Notes under the pieces: generated by a model
What the model saw: the letters and a program-made list of their open reading frames with translations, nothing else
Databases searched by the model: none
Told to the model about the DNA's origin: nothing
Program-made: the position numbers and the translations under genes
Part shown: piece after piece, positions 1 through 7,364 of the stretch
Layout: the number at the start of each line of letters is the position of its first letter
How positions within the stretch are numbered: the first letter of the stretch is position 1
Assembly (NCBI GenBank): GCA_024398075.1
Contig: JAKSJM010000001.1
Location: 1 to 64,000, forward strand
DNA: 64,000 nucleotides
Reading direction: 5' to 3'
DNA from: Bacteroidales bacterium
Lineage (GTDB): Bacteria; Bacteroidota; Bacteroidia; Bacteroidales; UBA932

Positions 1-500
1 TGGATGGGCTCTCGTGCGCAGGGAAGGTTGTTTTGCGCACGGGACGGCAGTTGGCTGGGCTTTCGTGCGCGGAGAAGGTTGTTTTGCGCACGGGACGGCA
101 GTTGACGGGGCCTTCGTGCGCAGAGAAGGTTGTTTTGCGCACGGGACGGTGGTTGGATGGGCTCTCGTGCGCAGGGAAGGTTGTTTTGCGCACGGGACGG
201 CAGTTGGCTGGGCTTTCGTGCGCGGAGAAGGTTGTTTTGCGCACGGGACGGCAGTTGACGGGGCCTTCGTGCGCAGAGAAGGTTGTTTTGCGCACGGGAC
301 GGTGGTTGGATGGGCTCTCGTGCGCAGGGAAGGTTGTTTTGCGCACGGGACGGCAGTTGGCAGGGCCTTCGTGCGCAGGGAAGGGTGCTTTGCGCACGGG
401 ACGGTGGTTGGCTGGGCTTTCGTGCGCAGAGAAGGTTGTTTTGCGCACGGGACGGCAGTTAACGGGGCTTTCGTGCGCAGAGAAGGGCTTTTTGCGCACG
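1..500. repeat. 51-bp tandem repeat array with an inverted repeat in every unit
   Basis: Ten units begin at 14, 65, 116, 167, 218, 269, 320, 371, 422 and 473, exactly 51 bp apart; bases 1-13 are the tail of another unit, so the array continues to the left of the window. Each unit starts with GTGCGCA, a 13-nt loop and TGCGCAC (unit 2 and 5 have GTGCGCG on the left), then about 24 nt of linker. Units 1-3 and 4-6 are identical as triplets, giving a 153-bp higher-order period; units 7-10 diverge. In units 8 and 10 the loop has changed while the arms have not. Two plus-strand frames stay open across the array only because 51 is a multiple of three; I do not regard them as genes. Function unknown. 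Confidence 0.93.
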
Positions 501-517
501 GAGAGGGGGCGAGCGCA

Positions 518-546
518 TTGGCTTAGGGAAAAAATTCGTAACTTTG
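518..546 (+). promoter_or_regulatory. Bacteroidota-type promoter for the small HTH gene
   Basis: TTG at 518-520 and TAACTTTG at 539-546 with 18 bp between fit the Bacteroidota -33/-7 consensus (TTTG, about 19-21 bp, TAnnTTTG). The ATG at 554 lies only 7 nt beyond the box, so the transcript may be leaderless or nearly so. Confidence 0.5.
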
Positions 547-553
547 AAGGGTT

Positions 554-760
554 ATGAAGATAGAGGAGGCCATATTGTTTGTGCTGGCAGAGCGTGGCGG
601 CGGGATGCGAAGTGAGCAGATTGCTGAGGTCATCAATCGCAGGCGGCTGCATGTGAGAAAAGATGGGCAGCCTGTGACCAGCGCTCAGGTTTATGCCGTG
701 GCGATGAGGTTTCCTGATACTTTTGTGAAGGCTGAAGGCCGAATAATGTTAATGATATGA
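554..760 (+). CDS. small winged-helix-like DNA-binding protein (68 aa)
   Basis: A 68-residue basic protein. Residues about 1-60 (ILFVLAERGGGMRSEQIAE, then LHVRKDGQPVTSAQVY) resemble the HARE-type/winged HTH fold that is common as short stand-alone proteins in Bacteroidales; this is recognition by eye, not a search. There is no signal peptide or membrane segment, so it should be cytoplasmic. The stop overlaps the start of the next small gene (ATGA), so the two are probably translated together. The ATG sits 7 nt after a -7 box. A strong terminator follows the pair. The gene lies directly beside the repeat array, but nothing shows that it binds it. Confidence 0.65.
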   Translation: MKIEEAILFVLAERGGGMRSEQIAEVINRRRLHVRKDGQPVTSAQVYAVAMRFPDTFVKAEGRIMLMI

Positions 761-930
761 GCATTTTGATTAAGGACACGACCTCGATGGAGCGCATTCA
801 AATAGTGAAGGAGGCGCTTGGTGGGGAGTATGATGATTTCTACGACGATTACGTAGATGGCAAGAAGGAGATCGCGGAGCTGAATAGTGCATATAGTGCA
901 AAGTACGCCGGCAGTGGCTCCGAAGAATAG
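757..930 (+). CDS. small acidic protein of unknown function (57 aa)
   Basis: ATG at 757 overlaps the TGA of the preceding gene (ATGA), and the frame runs to TAG at 928-930, giving 57 residues. It begins MSILIKDTTSMERIQIVKEA and has an acidic, tyrosine-rich centre (EYDDFYDDYVDGKKEIAELN). It looks soluble and partly helical, with no signal peptide. It ends right at a terminator. I recognise no domain. Because it is translationally coupled to a DNA-binding-like protein, it could be a partner or modulator of it; that is inference. It is too short for most ORF callers, but the overlap and terminator make it credible. Confidence 0.6.
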   Translation: MSILIKDTTSMERIQIVKEALGGEYDDFYDDYVDGKKEIAELNSAYSAKYAGSGSEE

Positions 931-970
931 ATATAAAGAAGGCTAGTCAACGGGCTAGCCTTCTTTATAT
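931..970. terminator. perfect 16-bp inverted repeat terminator
   Basis: Arms 931-946 (ATATAAAGAAGGCTAG) and 955-970 are perfectly complementary around the 8-nt loop TCAACGGG. It lies directly after the stop at 930 and can also serve the minus-strand genes ending at 1068, since both flanks are A/T-rich. Confidence 0.85.
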
Positions 971-974
971 CTAT

Positions 975-1055
975 CCTACGCCAAATTATTTGTAATGTGT
1001 CCTACACTGAATCAATAGACATGTCCTGCGCTAGATTTGTAATGTGTCCTACACT
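975..1055. repeat. two imperfect direct repeats, possible insertion-sequence end remnant
   Basis: The 21-nt sequence ATTTGTAATGTGTCCTACACT-like core occurs at 988-1008 and again at 1035-1055, 47 bp apart; each copy is preceded by a similar TCCTRCGC stretch. Repeated TGTCC-containing direct repeats at an element end are known from IS21-family termini, so this may be a relic of such an end, but no transposase is present. Could also be a regulator binding site. Confidence 0.45.
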
Positions 1056-1067
1056 AGGCGCGTGTGA

Positions 1068-1310
1068 TTATTTGATGGGCTTAGCGTCGGATGAAACGTC
1101 ATCGTGGGCTTTCTTGCCATTGAGGATGCAGCGCAGGATGAAGTCAATGACGAAGCATACGATGAAGAAAAGTACGACTCCTAGAAGTGCATGCCATGAG
1201 ATGGCGATGGAGATAGGTAGCCTGTTTTCGACTAGAGTGAGCACAAGGTTGAAGATGAAGTACAGGACTGCGGCCTTGCATGCGAACACGGCGGCCTTGC
1301 GGGCGAACAT
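1068..1310 (-). CDS. small hydrophobic membrane protein (80 aa)
   Basis: An 80-residue protein with two hydrophobic segments, about residues 12-27 (AVLYFIFNLVLTLV) and 37-62 (SWHALLGVVLFFIVCFVIDFIL), and a charged C-terminal tail (GKKAHDDVSSDAKPIK), as expected of a small inner-membrane protein. It lies 37 bp downstream of the epimerase-like gene on the same strand and may be cotranscribed with it. The 5' end contains short internal repeats around GCAAGGCC, which also encode the repeated KAAV motif. I recognise no family. The overlapping plus-strand frame (997-1467) lacks such organisation and is taken as a shadow. Confidence 0.55.
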   Translation of the reverse strand: MFARKAAVFACKAAVLYFIFNLVLTLVENRLPISIAISWHALLGVVLFFIVCFVIDFILRCILNGKKAHDDVSSDAKPIK

Positions 1311-1347
1311 GGTGGCCTTGCAGGCGGATAATGCGGACTACTTCATG

Positions 1348-2301
1348 TTACAACAGCTTTTCTCTAAGATGCTTGATCATGTCCTGGGTCATCTCGTCGA
1401 GGTCGTAAGATGGTTTCCAGTCCCACTCGGCGCGGGCGCAGCTGTCGTCCATCTTGTTTGGCCATGAGTTCGCAATAGCCTGGCGGACTGGGTCCACCTC
1501 GTAGCGCATCTTTGCATCAGGGATGTACTTTCTGATAGCCGCGAGTACGCCTTCTGGGTCAAAGCTCATGGATGCTACGTTGAATGCATTCCTGTGAATG
1601 AGGCGACTTGGGTCAGCTTCCATGATATCTGTAGCTGCCTTCAACGCGTCTGGCATGTACATCATGTCCATGTATGTGCCCTTGCCGATAGGACAGACGA
1701 ACTCCTCGCCCTTTATGGCTGAGTAGTAGATCTCCACAGCATAATCGGTGGTGCCGCCACCAGGGAGCGTGGTGTATGAGATAAGACCAGGGAAGCGCAC
1801 TGCACGTGTGTCTACACCATATTTCGTGAAGTAGTAGTCGCTGAGAAGCTCTGTGGCCACCTTGGTGACTCCATACATGGATGTAGGGCGCTGGATGGTG
1901 TCCTGAGGAGTGTCGTCGTGAGGGGTGCTAGGACCAAACGAACCGATGGAGCTAGGGGTGAAGACCTGGCAGCCATTCTCGCGTGCTACCTCAAGTATGT
2001 TAATGAGTCCATTCATCTGGATGTCCCAAGCCTTGAGAGGGAACTTCTCTGCTGTGGCCGACAGGAGAGCGGCGAGGTTATAGATGGCGTCGATGTGGTA
2101 CTTCTTCACAATCTCAGCGATCTGCTGACCGTTGCAGACATCCGCCTCCTCGGACGGACCAGACTCGAGCAGGATGCCCTTAGGCTCCGCTCCTCTGATA
2201 TAGCCGGCAACAATGCTTCCTTCAGGGTACTCCCTGCGTAGTTTCATGGTGAGCTCAGAACCTATCTGTCCGGTCGCACCTATAATGAGGACATTCTTCA
2301 T
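1348..2301 (-). CDS. SDR-type L-threonine 3-dehydrogenase (NAD-dependent epimerase family)
   Basis: 317 residues of the extended SDR family. The Rossmann motif GATGQIG is at residues 8-14, and the catalytic Tyr143-xxx-Lys147 (SMYGVTK) and Ser118 are present. The family includes UDP-glucose 4-epimerase-like L-threonine dehydrogenases, which oxidise threonine to 2-amino-3-ketobutyrate. The divergent neighbour is kbl, which uses that product, and this pairing is the main reason for choosing threonine dehydrogenase over a sugar-nucleotide epimerase. It is cytoplasmic. A TAAATTTG box on the minus strand (2325-2332) lies 23 nt upstream of the ATG, so the pair shares a divergent promoter region. Confidence 0.85.
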   Translation of the reverse strand: MKNVLIIGATGQIGSELTMKLRREYPEGSIVAGYIRGAEPKGILLESGPSEEADVCNGQQIAEIVKKYHIDAIYNLAALLSATAEKFPLKAWDIQMNGLINILEVARENGCQVFTPSSIGSFGPSTPHDDTPQDTIQRPTSMYGVTKVATELLSDYYFTKYGVDTRAVRFPGLISYTTLPGGGTTDYAVEIYYSAIKGEEFVCPIGKGTYMDMMYMPDALKAATDIMEADPSRLIHRNAFNVASMSFDPEGVLAAIRKYIPDAKMRYEVDPVRQAIANSWPNKMDDSCARAEWDWKPSYDLDEMTQDMIKHLREKLL

Positions 2302-2324
2302 TTCATTATTGATATAAAGTGTTA

Positions 2325-2332
2325 CAAATTTA
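2325..2332 (-). promoter_or_regulatory. -7 box for the threonine dehydrogenase gene
   Basis: Minus-strand TAAATTTG, matching TAnnTTTG, 23 nt before the ATG at 2301. No clear -33 element was seen. Confidence 0.5.
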
Positions 2333-2343
2333 GTGATTTTTCT

Positions 2344-2351
2344 TACATTTG
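2344..2351 (+). promoter_or_regulatory. -7 box for kbl
   Basis: TACATTTG matches TAnnTTTG and lies 23 nt before the kbl ATG at 2375, mirroring the divergent box at 2325-2332. Confidence 0.5.
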
Positions 2352-2374
2352 CTAATCATAAAAAGCATTATTGT

Positions 2375-3565
2375 ATGTACGGTAAATTTCAGAAATATCT
2401 CTCAGATGAGCTGAAGGCCATCGAAGAGGCAGGATTGTATAAGAAAGAGAGGGAAATCTGCTCTGCACAGGGCGCTGAGATCACTCTCGCAGACGGCAGC
2501 AAGGCACTTAACTTCTGCGCGAACAACTATCTCGGTCTGTCTGATAACCCTAGGCTCATCGAGGCTGCGAAGAAGGCTATGGATGAGCGTGGATATGGTA
2601 TGTCATCAGTTCGCTTCATCTGCGGAAAGCAGGATCTGCACAAGGAGCTTGAGAAGGCTGTCTCAGACTTCTTCCACACAGAGGACACCATCCTCTATGC
2701 ATCATGTTTCGATGCAAATGGTGGCGTGTTCGAGCCTCTTCTCACTGCAGAGGATGCCATTATTTCAGACTCATTGAACCATGCATCCATCATCGACGGC
2801 GTACGTCTCTGCAAGGCAGTGCGCTATCGCTACGCAAATGCTGACATGGAGGACCTCGAGCGCTGCCTCAAGGAGGCTCAGGCTCAGAGATTCAGAATCA
2901 TTGTCACTGACGGCGTATTCTCAATGGATGGAAATGTGGCACCAATGGACAAGATCTGCGACCTCGCAGAGAGGTACGATGCGCTTGTGATGGTAGATGA
3001 AAGCCACTCTGCAGGTGTCGTCGGCGCTACAGGAAAGGGTGTTGCAGAACAGTTTGACTGCTACGGACGCATTGACATTCATACTGGTACACTCGGAAAG
3101 AGCTTTGGAGGCGCTGTGGGTGGATTTACCACTGGTCGCAAGGAGATCATCGCCATGCTTCGCCAGCGTTCACGCCCATACCTTTTCTCAAACTCGCTTC
3201 CTCCTATGATTTGTGCAGCAGGTGTGGAGACATTCAAGATCATGAGCGAGAGCACCGAGCTTCATGACCGCCAGCAGGAGAATGTCACATATTTCCGCGA
3301 GAAGATGCTTGCTGCTGGCTTCGACATCAAGCCTACTCAGTCAGCTATCTGCGCGGTGATGCTTTATGACGCTCCGCTTAGCCAGAAGTTTGCCGCTGCC
3401 ATGGCAGAGGAGGGCATTTTCGTGACAGGTTTCTATTATCCGGTAGTCCCTAAGGGACAGGCTCGTATACGCGTGCAGATTTCTGCAGCACATAACCACG
3501 AGCAGTTGGACAAGGCCATTGCTGCCTTCATCAAGGTGGGTAAGCAGCTTGGCGTTATAGCCTAA
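2375..3565 (+). CDS. kbl: glycine C-acetyltransferase (2-amino-3-ketobutyrate CoA ligase)
   Basis: PLP-dependent fold-type I enzyme that cleaves 2-amino-3-ketobutyrate with CoA into glycine and acetyl-CoA, the second step of threonine degradation. The PLP lysine is Lys242 in HTGTLGKSFGG, and the cofactor Asp208 and His211 are in DESHSAG. With the start at ATG 2375 the protein is 396 residues, the usual Kbl length; an in-frame upstream start at 2333 would add 14 residues lying in the promoter and is rejected. It is cytoplasmic. The stop overlaps the start of the PfkB kinase gene (TAATG), so the two are likely cotranscribed. The close relative 8-amino-7-oxononanoate synthase is less likely because of the adjacent threonine dehydrogenase. 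Confidence 0.92.
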   Translation: MYGKFQKYLSDELKAIEEAGLYKKEREICSAQGAEITLADGSKALNFCANNYLGLSDNPRLIEAAKKAMDERGYGMSSVRFICGKQDLHKELEKAVSDFFHTEDTILYASCFDANGGVFEPLLTAEDAIISDSLNHASIIDGVRLCKAVRYRYANADMEDLERCLKEAQAQRFRIIVTDGVFSMDGNVAPMDKICDLAERYDALVMVDESHSAGVVGATGKGVAEQFDCYGRIDIHTGTLGKSFGGAVGGFTTGRKEIIAMLRQRSRPYLFSNSLPPMICAAGVETFKIMSESTELHDRQQENVTYFREKMLAAGFDIKPTQSAICAVMLYDAPLSQKFAAAMAEEGIFVTGFYYPVVPKGQARIRVQISAAHNHEQLDKAIAAFIKVGKQLGVIA

Positions 3566-4506
3566 TGGCTACTCACAGGATATACGGCATCGGGGAGACT
3601 GTGCTGGACATAGTCTTCAAGAATGGTCAGCCGCAGGCGGCCGTTCCGGGTGGTTCTACCTTTAATGCAATGATTTCGGTAGGCCGTACCGTGGGAGCGC
3701 GTTTTCCCGATACACAGATAGTCATGGTGACACAGGTCGGCACCGATTATGTAGCCGATCTGGTCACCGATTTCATGGAGAAGAATCATGTCAGCAGCGA
3801 GGGCGTAATGCGCATCCCTGGCGCCCAGAGCACGCTTTCGCTGGCTCTTCTCGATGAGCATAATGATGCGCATTACGAGTTCTATAGGGACAAGCGCGCG
3901 GCTGAGTTTGAGGCAGGGGAGATGGAGTTCAATGAAGGAGACATCGTAGTCTTCGGCTCTTTCTTCGCCATCAGCTCTACGACCCGCGAGCAGACCAAGC
4001 GCCTCATTCAGCAGGCGCATGACGCTGGTGCCATTATCTACTACGACATTAATTTCAGGAAGAGTCATATGCTTGACCTTCCTACCACTAAGGTGGCGAT
4101 TGAGGAGAACTGCGCCATGAGCGACATCGTGCGCGGATCTTCTGAGGATATCGAGAATGTATTTGGCTCGACGGATGCTGCGATGCTCTACAAGGAGCAT
4201 CTCTCGAAACTGTGCCCAAATTTCATCTGTACCAAGGGGGCCAAGGAAGTGGAGGTTTTCTCTTCTGGCGTGCACGAAATCTTCGAAGTACCTAAGATTG
4301 AGACGGTCACGACCATTGGCGCTGGTGATAACTTCAATGCCGGTGTAGTATATTCCCTTATGGATTTCCAGATAGGGAAGACCTCGATGAGGGGCTTGGC
4401 CGCAGGGGAGTGGCGCCGTATAGTGCCTGTAGCGATCAGGTTTTCTGCCAATGTCTGCCAGAGCCTCTATAACTATGTCGACCCTGATTTCATCGATACT
4501 TTATAA
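3565..4506 (+). CDS. PfkB-family carbohydrate kinase
   Basis: 313-residue ribokinase/PfkB kinase, which transfers phosphate from ATP to a sugar or nucleoside hydroxyl. The N-terminal substrate region has PGGSTFNAMISVGR (residues 28-41), and the C-terminal signature TTIGAGDNFNAG (249-260) carries the catalytic base Asp255. Fructokinase-like or sugar kinase activity is likely, but the sequence alone does not fix the substrate. It is cytoplasmic. The start overlaps the kbl stop by one base and the next gene begins 1 bp after its stop, so it sits in a four-gene run (3565-5720) ending at a terminator. Confidence 0.85.
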   Translation: MATHRIYGIGETVLDIVFKNGQPQAAVPGGSTFNAMISVGRTVGARFPDTQIVMVTQVGTDYVADLVTDFMEKNHVSSEGVMRIPGAQSTLSLALLDEHNDAHYEFYRDKRAAEFEAGEMEFNEGDIVVFGSFFAISSTTREQTKRLIQQAHDAGAIIYYDINFRKSHMLDLPTTKVAIEENCAMSDIVRGSSEDIENVFGSTDAAMLYKEHLSKLCPNFICTKGAKEVEVFSSGVHEIFEVPKIETVTTIGAGDNFNAGVVYSLMDFQIGKTSMRGLAAGEWRRIVPVAIRFSANVCQSLYNYVDPDFIDTL

Positions 4507-4507
4507 T

Positions 4508-5314
4508 ATGAAGAAAACCATTGTTTTAGTTGCGGCTTTAGCCGCGCTGGTGGCTTGTTCAAGCCCTAAGGAGGCGACTGTCAAGGCCGTCTATGACGAT
4601 TGTGGTGTGGCAAAGCTGATGGATACAAGCGATAAAAGCGTGTATCTAGTCTTCACTGCTGAGTTTAGTACCAATGATAATGGCTATTTCGAAAATTTCG
4701 ATGGCATTGTCCCTGTGCTGGATACTCTCGCAGATCGAGGTGTCAAGGGCTCTTTCTTCCCTACAGGAAACTGCTTCCGCGTGGAGAAGTATGCTGAACC
4801 AATCAGGCGTATTATAGCCGAAGGACATTACCTGTCCCATCATTCAAACCACCATCTGCTCCTGTGCACCGAAGATGCAGAAAAACGCACGCTTGTAGAT
4901 ATGGACTCGCTCAAGGTGGACATATCCGCCATGGAGGCTGAAATGGCAAGATTTGGTCTTGAGAAACAGGATTATACCTGGATGATTCCTCCGTATGAGT
5001 ATTATAATGCTGAGACTGCTCAGAATCTCATTGATCTTGGTTACAAGCTTGTTAATCCTACTCCAGGTATCATTACTGGCCATGACTGGATGCCAAAGGA
5101 GGCTTCCAACTACATGTCTGCCGAAGACCAAGTTCAGACCATCTGGGATTATGAGGCTTCAAGCGAGACTGGCCTCAATGGTGCTGTAATACTCGTACAC
5201 GCCATGAATTATCCATGCCGTACAGATGAGGATAGGGTACATACCCATTTGGGAGAGATAATTGATGGCCTTCGTGAGAGAGGTTATTCATTCAAGACTT
5301 TCAAGGAACTGTAA
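4508..5314 (+). CDS. NodB-like polysaccharide deacetylase lipoprotein, divergent active site
   Basis: 268 residues. A lipoprotein signal ends at Cys17 (ALVACSS), so the protein is anchored in a membrane and faces the periplasm or outside. The fold matches NodB carbohydrate esterases: HHSNHH at 111-116 corresponds to the metal-binding H-x-x-x-H motif, GVKGSFFPTGN (78-88) to the second strand region, and IPPYEYYN to the third motif. The usual TFDDGP motif is replaced by VFTAEFSTND (47-56), and the third-motif Arg is missing, so activity may be altered. Start at ATG 4508 rather than an upstream in-frame ATG at 4451, because only 4508 gives a signal peptide. It follows the kinase by 1 bp. Confidence 0.75.
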   Translation: MKKTIVLVAALAALVACSSPKEATVKAVYDDCGVAKLMDTSDKSVYLVFTAEFSTNDNGYFENFDGIVPVLDTLADRGVKGSFFPTGNCFRVEKYAEPIRRIIAEGHYLSHHSNHHLLLCTEDAEKRTLVDMDSLKVDISAMEAEMARFGLEKQDYTWMIPPYEYYNAETAQNLIDLGYKLVNPTPGIITGHDWMPKEASNYMSAEDQVQTIWDYEASSETGLNGAVILVHAMNYPCRTDEDRVHTHLGEIIDGLRERGYSFKTFKEL

Positions 5315-5315
5315 T

Positions 5316-5720
5316 ATGAAGAAACCAAACCCAGAGTATGTCAAGGCAAATAGGGCATGGCTTGAGGCCAAGTCCAAGGAGGAGGGCATGGTATCCCTTG
5401 AGAAAGGCGTTTTCTATAGAGTCATTAACAGTGGTTTTGCTGTCAGCAAACAGCCTACTCTTAATAGCGTGGTAAGCTGTCACTATTTGGGTAGAACCAT
5501 GGACGGGAAATGCTTTGACACTTCGCTTGGAAGTTACCCATTGGCCATAAGGCTACGCGAGTTGATAGAGGGCTGGATAATCGCCCTTCCACACATGCAC
5601 ATTGGCGATAAGTGGGAAATTTACATGCCTGCTGAAGTCGCGTATGGCGATGCCAAACAGCCAGGTATTCCTGGCGGATCGGCGCTGATGTTCGAGGTGG
5701 AACTCCTCGGGGTACAGTAA
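5316..5720 (+). CDS. FKBP-type peptidyl-prolyl cis-trans isomerase
   Basis: 134 residues. An N-terminal helical stretch (about 1-38) precedes a single FKBP domain with the landmarks VVSCHYLGRTMDGKCFD, LREL/IEGWIIALPHM and AEVAYGD...IPGGSALMFEVELL. Members of this family isomerise Xaa-Pro bonds and act as folding helpers. There is no signal peptide, so a cytoplasmic location is expected, although the closest Bacteroidota relatives are often exported. Start at ATG 5316, 1 bp after the preceding stop; an in-frame ATG at 5262 lies inside the upstream gene and is rejected. A strong hairpin follows. Confidence 0.88.
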   Translation: MKKPNPEYVKANRAWLEAKSKEEGMVSLEKGVFYRVINSGFAVSKQPTLNSVVSCHYLGRTMDGKCFDTSLGSYPLAIRLRELIEGWIIALPHMHIGDKWEIYMPAEVAYGDAKQPGIPGGSALMFEVELLGVQ

Positions 5721-5724
5721 AAAA

Positions 5725-5753
5725 AGAGGCTCTGGAATTGCTCCAGAGCCTCT
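5725..5753. terminator. bidirectional rho-independent terminator
   Basis: Perfect 12-bp stem AGAGGCTCTGGA / TCCAGAGCCTCT with a 5-nt loop. The A-tract at 5719-5725 becomes a U-tract for the minus-strand outer-membrane protein gene ending at 5774, so the hairpin serves both convergent units. Confidence 0.85.
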
Positions 5754-5773
5754 TGTGCTTTCTGTATGTCAGA

Positions 5774-6217
5774 TTAGAATCTGTAGCGTACACCAAGTGC
5801 TGCACCTGTGTAGTTGAATCCCTTGACACCATCAGTTCCGATGAAGTGGAATGCTGGTCTCCAGTCGATGGAGATGCTGAGAGGGATGTCGAAGTTGTAC
5901 TCGAAGCCGATCTGGCCAGCTACTGCTGCGTCGAGACCAGACTTGCCGTCTACAGACCAGAGGCCTACCTGTGCGCCTGGTCCTGCGTAGAAGTTGAAAC
6001 CACCCTCACTGTAGATGCTGAAGTCGTAAAGACCTGATACAAGCATAGAGTGACCAAACATTCCAAGGTCGAGCTCGGCGAAGCTTGAACCTCCCATGTA
6101 CTGCTGATATGAAAGTTCTGCACCGTAACCTCCACGGAGACCGAGTGCCTTAGGCTGAGCTGATGAAACTGCTGCAAATGCTACAAGAGCAACAGCGATA
6201 GCGATAAATTTCTTCAT
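5774..6217 (-). CDS. small outer-membrane beta-barrel protein
   Basis: 147 residues. A Sec signal peptide (MKKFIAIAVALVAFAAVSSA) is followed by alternating hydrophobic/polar strands typical of an 8-stranded barrel (ALGLRGGYGAELSYQQ, FNFYAGPGAQVGLW, SISIDWRPAFHF), and the chain ends with the outer-membrane C-terminal phenylalanine (LGVRYRF). It resembles the short OmpX/porin-like barrels that are abundant in Bacteroidales. The substrate or role cannot be read from sequence. It is monocistronic, between the shared terminator at 5725-5753 and a minus-strand promoter at about 6248. Confidence 0.8.
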   Translation of the reverse strand: MKKFIAIAVALVAFAAVSSAQPKALGLRGGYGAELSYQQYMGGSSFAELDLGMFGHSMLVSGLYDFSIYSEGGFNFYAGPGAQVGLWSVDGKSGLDAAVAGQIGFEYNFDIPLSISIDWRPAFHFIGTDGVKGFNYTGAALGVRYRF

Positions 6218-6247
6218 GTTTTTGTTCGTTTGTGTATTATTATCCTA

Positions 6248-6255
6248 CAAAAATA
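6248..6255 (-). promoter_or_regulatory. -7 box for the outer-membrane protein gene
   Basis: Minus-strand TATTTTTG fits TAnnTTTG, 30 nt upstream of the ATG at 6217. Confidence 0.4.
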
Positions 6256-6355
6256 GTCTTTTTTTCGCAAAAAGGACAAAATAAAAGCTCTTTACTGGAA
6301 AATCCTATGCATATTCGATTGGAAATTCCAGCCGCCTTTTTTTCATAGTTTTTCT

Positions 6356-6363
6356 TAAATTTG
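6356..6363 (+). promoter_or_regulatory. -7 box for the GtrA gene
   Basis: TAAATTTG, 19 nt before the ATG at 6383. No convincing -33 element was seen. Confidence 0.45.
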
Positions 6364-6382
6364 CGTGTTTAAAAATTAAGTC

Positions 6383-6778
6383 ATGAAAGAGTTTTGGAGA
6401 TTCCTGAAGTTCGCATTCTTCTCTGTAAGCGCAGGCCTTGTAGAGATGGGCTCATTTGCTCTTCTAAATGAGTTTACGGACATGCCATACTGGCCATGCT
6501 ATCTGATAGCGTTGGTTCTGTCCGTCGTATGGAATTTTACCTTGAACAGAAAGTTTACTTTCAAGTCTACAGCGAATTATTCCAAGGCGATGCTCATGGT
6601 GTTTGCGTACTATCTGGTATTTACCCCACTCAGCACTCTGCTGGGGCATTGGCTTGCTGATGGTCTGGGCTGGAATGAATACCTTGTGACAGGAATTAAC
6701 ATGCTTCTGAATTTCTCCACCGAGTTTCTCTATCAGAGGTATGTGGTCTTCGGAAAAAGCATTGACACAGTTGATTAG
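6383..6778 (+). CDS. GtrA-family membrane protein
   Basis: 131 residues with four hydrophobic segments (about 9-28, 36-53, 68-88 and 98-118), the topology of GtrA proteins. These are proposed to flip polyprenyl-phosphate-linked sugars or assist cell-surface polysaccharide decoration. The family motif NFTLNRKFTF follows the second helix and a related YQRYVVF stretch follows the fourth. It is in the inner membrane. It appears monocistronic: it has its own -7 box and converges with the minus-strand gene 19 bp away. No glycosyltransferase partner is adjacent. Confidence 0.85.
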   Translation: MKEFWRFLKFAFFSVSAGLVEMGSFALLNEFTDMPYWPCYLIALVLSVVWNFTLNRKFTFKSTANYSKAMLMVFAYYLVFTPLSTLLGHWLADGLGWNEYLVTGINMLLNFSTEFLYQRYVVFGKSIDTVD

Positions 6779-6796
6779 CTTCGCTGCTATCCAGCA

Positions 6797-7360
6797 TTAG
6801 TCCTCTTCCGTATACCAGGGCAGTTCCACAAATGTGGGCTCGTGCCCGAGTGCGGGGATGACTTTGTCCAGTAACGCCTCCATGCTGAGCTTCAGCGTGG
6901 AGGTGTTTATGCATGGGTGCACGCCTATGCTGTCGTGTTCCTTCAGGAGGTCCTTGTCAATGATAAGGTGCACTTTCTTGTTTGTGTCATTCATCAGGCC
7001 AAGGATGGTCACCGAACCGGGAGTAAGCCCGAGGAGCGCAGCCATGTGCTCCTCGCCTGCAAACGATAGGCGAGAGGAGTTTATCTGTGCTGAGATATCC
7101 TTTGTTTTGAATTTTTTCTTGCCTGGCATCAGGAGCATGTGAAACTCAGTCTGCTGGCGATTGCATAGAAAAAGATTCTTGCAGATATCGGTGCCGAGAG
7201 CGGCGCCTACTGCATCGCATGTGTCCATGTCAAAGGCCTCGTCGTGGTCGGCTCTAATATATTCTACACCAATGCTATCGAGTAGCTCGTAGCACTTGAT
7301 CTCCTTTTCTAGTCTGTGGCTCAGGTCCTCTGGACGGCCTTTGTGAATCTTTATTTCCAT
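6797..7360 (-). CDS. YbaK/ProX-type prolyl-tRNA deacylase (ProXp/PrdX-like)
   Basis: 187 residues of the YbaK/INS-domain family, free-standing editing proteins that hydrolyse mischarged Ala- or Cys-tRNA(Pro). Landmarks are KNLFLCNRQQTEFHMLLMPG, DISAQINSSRLSFAGEE, the glycine-rich GLTPGSVTILGLMND and the C-terminal HPCINTSTLKLS. The length matches the PrdX/ProXp-ala subgroup rather than the shorter YbaK group (about 150). It is cytoplasmic. The minus-strand box TAAATTTG (7365-7372) ends only 4 nt before the ATG, which suggests leaderless initiation or use of another promoter further upstream. Confidence 0.85.
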   Translation of the reverse strand: MEIKIHKGRPEDLSHRLEKEIKCYELLDSIGVEYIRADHDEAFDMDTCDAVGAALGTDICKNLFLCNRQQTEFHMLLMPGKKKFKTKDISAQINSSRLSFAGEEHMAALLGLTPGSVTILGLMNDTNKKVHLIIDKDLLKEHDSIGVHPCINTSTLKLSMEALLDKVIPALGHEPTFVELPWYTEED

Positions 7361-7364
7361 GTCG

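Noticed and set aside
1..500. CRISPR-like array
   Set aside because: The 24-nt linkers are repeated too rather than unique, and there are no cas genes.
14..557. Two long overlapping open frames (170 and 174 aa) in the repeat array
   Set aside because: Repeat length 51 bp is divisible by three and lacks stops in both frames, so openness follows automatically; the arms of the inverted repeat are what is conserved.
997..1467. 156-aa plus-strand frame
   Set aside because: It overlaps the epimerase gene and a minus-strand frame with clear membrane segments; composition looks random.
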